This document shows positions 5,745-7,155 of a stretch of 7,155 nucleotides of DNA, in pieces. Below the pieces are notes generated by a model, which was not told the DNA's origin, did no database searches, and worked only from the letters and a program-made list of their open reading frames with translations. Both the position numbers and the translations under genes were made by a program. The stretch is taken from positions 1 through 7,155 of the forward strand of contig DHVO01000226.1 in assembly GCA_002412705.1 (NCBI GenBank). Reading direction: 5' to 3'. Source of the stretch: Bacteroidales bacterium UBA5206 (GTDB lineage: Bacteria; Bacteroidota; Bacteroidia; Bacteroidales; Tenuifilaceae). Numbering within the stretch: the stretch's first letter is position 1; each line of letters opens with the position of its first letter.

Positions 5745-6995
5745 ATGAAAACAAATTCAGGTCTTATTAGTATGGGTGGATACTACCCAGGAAAAAAGGT
5801 TCAGCACAATGCGCTTCCCGAAATTGTAAGCTACTTGCGTAAGCATACATTGCTACAACCCGAGTATATAGACGAGATGGAGAAAACGGGTAAGCACCCA
5901 GGCTGGATTGAGTCCAATGAGGATGGTTGGGTTAACCAACCTTGGTACCAAGAGTGGCTAAAGACTCTGCCCAATAAGAAGCAGGGCGATCCGTTCCAAG
6001 GCGGCAAGCTGCGCAGCAGGGTTCCCATGGATCCTGAATCAATTCGCAAATCGCGCTTCCCACATCCAATGCTTGCTTCCGATGCTGAGACGCTTGCCGC
6101 AGCCATGGCAATAGTTAACGCAGGTATCAACAAGGACGATATTGATTTGGTTATTGTAAGTTCACTTGTTCCCGATAGGCACGTGCCACTTAACGCATCG
6201 CTAGTTCAGCATAAGCTTAAGCTCACCAATGCTGGAGCCTACAATATGGATACTTGCTGCTCATCGTTCATTACCATGATGGAAACCGCTATGGCACTTG
6301 TTAACACTGGTGTTAAGAAGAATGTGCTAATTGTGGCAAGTTCACTAGACTCTATAATAAACGATAAATCAACCTATTACTCTGTATGTACTGGCGATGC
6401 TGCCGTTGCTGGCGTTGTATCGAAGGTTGAGGAGGGATTTGGTTTTATCACCTCGCACTCCATTAGTAATGGTAGCCGGCACGAGGCCATTATCTTTAAA
6501 AAGCGCACACCTCTTTTGTTCCAGGGAACCAGTCAGGGACCTACCTACGAGCAGGAAAGCGTTACTTTCTATAATCTTGAGCTAACCCGCCAAATAGGGG
6601 CTTCGGCACAGGAGGATATGCTTCATGTGGTATCATCGGCGTTGCAAAAGAAGGGGCTCGCCAATACCGATATCGATTTTGCAGCGTTTCATCAACCCGT
6701 TAAATGGGCTGCAAATGCATGGCGTGAGGCCATTGGCCTACCAGAAGACAAGTACCTAGAGACCTATGAGCGTTACGGGAACATTGCCTGTGCATCGGCT
6801 CCAACAAATTTGCTAGAGGCATTGGAGCGCAATATGATTAAGGTTGGCGATAATGTGCTTGTGGCATCATCGGGTGTTGGCGAGAATCATATTGCTGTGC
6901 TACAAAAGGTTTCCAAAAAGCTTATTAGCAACATGAATCGCTTTTCCGATAGCCTAATTCAGGAACTTGCCGAAACCAACAATATGGTTAACTAA
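5745..6995 (+). CDS. 3-oxoacyl-ACP synthase III-like ketosynthase (FabH family)
   Basis: This 416-residue thiolase-fold enzyme probably condenses an acyl-CoA starter with a malonyl-type extender by decarboxylative Claisen chemistry in the cytoplasm. The N-terminus (GLISMGGYYPGKKV) aligns with the first FabH strand and supports the 5745 start. The catalytic triad is intact by family pattern: Cys172 in DTCCSSF, His316 in FHQP, and Asn346 in YGNIACAS. TGDAAVAGVV matches the FabH GDGAGAAVL region. Two points are unusual. About 45-50 extra residues sit between about 36 and 85, with many Trp, Glu and Lys (HPGWIESNEDGW, QPWYQEWLK). The C-terminal Gly-rich loop reads SSGVGENHIA, unlike FabH's GGGFTWG. 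These suggest a specialised substrate and not the housekeeping FabH. The VOC gene follows after 2 nt. It could belong to a natural-product, unusual fatty-acid or starter-unit pathway; the exact reaction is unknown. Confidence 0.9.
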   Translation: MKTNSGLISMGGYYPGKKVQHNALPEIVSYLRKHTLLQPEYIDEMEKTGKHPGWIESNEDGWVNQPWYQEWLKTLPNKKQGDPFQGGKLRSRVPMDPESIRKSRFPHPMLASDAETLAAAMAIVNAGINKDDIDLVIVSSLVPDRHVPLNASLVQHKLKLTNAGAYNMDTCCSSFITMMETAMALVNTGVKKNVLIVASSLDSIINDKSTYYSVCTGDAAVAGVVSKVEEGFGFITSHSISNGSRHEAIIFKKRTPLLFQGTSQGPTYEQESVTFYNLELTRQIGASAQEDMLHVVSSALQKKGLANTDIDFAAFHQPVKWAANAWREAIGLPEDKYLETYERYGNIACASAPTNLLEALERNMIKVGDNVLVASSGVGENHIAVLQKVSKKLISNMNRFSDSLIQELAETNNMVN

Positions 6996-6997
6996 TC

Positions 6998-7155
6998 ATG
7001 ACTTTTTTACTGGATCATATTGCTATAAAGGTTGACGATATGGAGAGGGCTTGTCGGCTATTCACATCGAAGGGTGCAACGCTTGACTCATTGGCGTATT
7101 ACCCCGAGGTGGGGATGCAGATAGCCTTTCTCTCCCTTAATGGCTCTGTTTACGA
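6998..7155 (+). CDS. VOC superfamily protein, N-terminal part (runs off the window)
   Basis: The first 52 codons are visible. MTFLLDHIAIKVDDMERACR is the opening beta-alpha unit of vicinal-oxygen-chelate proteins, with His7 at the usual first metal-ligand position. GMQIAFLSLNGSVY then resembles the strand that leads to the ligand Glu in methylmalonyl-CoA epimerases and glyoxalase I. The overall look is closest to methylmalonyl-CoA epimerase-like members, but the remaining ligands lie outside the window, so the reaction is not settled. It starts 2 nt after the ketosynthase stop, with no Shine-Dalgarno, and is clearly in the same operon. A job in acyl-CoA chemistry with the ketosynthase is an inference. 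Confidence 0.85.
   Translation, partial: MTFLLDHIAIKVDDMERACRLFTSKGATLDSLAYYPEVGMQIAFLSLNGSVY

Overview
The window looks like chromosomal DNA from a Bacteroidetes (Bacteroidota) bacterium. Four observations point that way. A tRNA promoter matches the group's TTG-N20-TAnnTTTG pattern. The tRNA does not encode its CCA end. Most genes have A/T-rich leaders without a Shine-Dalgarno sequence. The two exported proteins look like typical Bacteroidetes envelope proteins. A methyl-accepting chemotaxis protein suggests a motile or taxis-capable lineage. I cannot name a genus from sequence alone.

Layout. 1-128 is the C-terminal tail of an unidentified gene, and 133-807 is a probable small outer-membrane beta-barrel protein 4 nt behind it. 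A tRNA-Arg(CCG) lies on the minus strand at 879-952, with its own promoter (966-996) and terminator (840-873). 1171-2667 encodes an exported M28 zinc aminopeptidase with all metal ligands present. 2668-3257 is a gene-poor 590-nt stretch. It holds three back-to-back dyad symmetries (2868-2909) and a short unrecognised reading frame (2903-3157) that appears to continue in the -1 frame after a T TTT TTA heptamer. 3258-5126 encodes a dCache/HAMP/MA chemoreceptor. 5127-5744 is a 618-nt non-coding stretch unusually rich in hairpins, including a 27-bp imperfect inverted repeat just after the chemoreceptor. 5745-6995 encodes a FabH-like ketoacyl synthase III with an intact Cys-His-Asn triad and an extra N-terminal segment. 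A VOC-family (glyoxalase/methylmalonyl-CoA epimerase-like) gene follows 2 nt later and runs off the window.

How the parts relate. The ketosynthase and VOC genes form a tight operon, probably for acyl-CoA or acyl-ACP building-block chemistry. The peptidase, chemoreceptor and barrel protein look like independent housekeeping or envelope genes. I see no CRISPR array, no complete mobile element and no defence system. The best leads are: paired substitutions in the tRNA (G19 to A and C56 to T) that would replace the near-invariant G19:C56 elbow pair with A19:U56; the structured 5127-5744 intergenic; and the small slippery-heptamer frame beside clustered palindromes.
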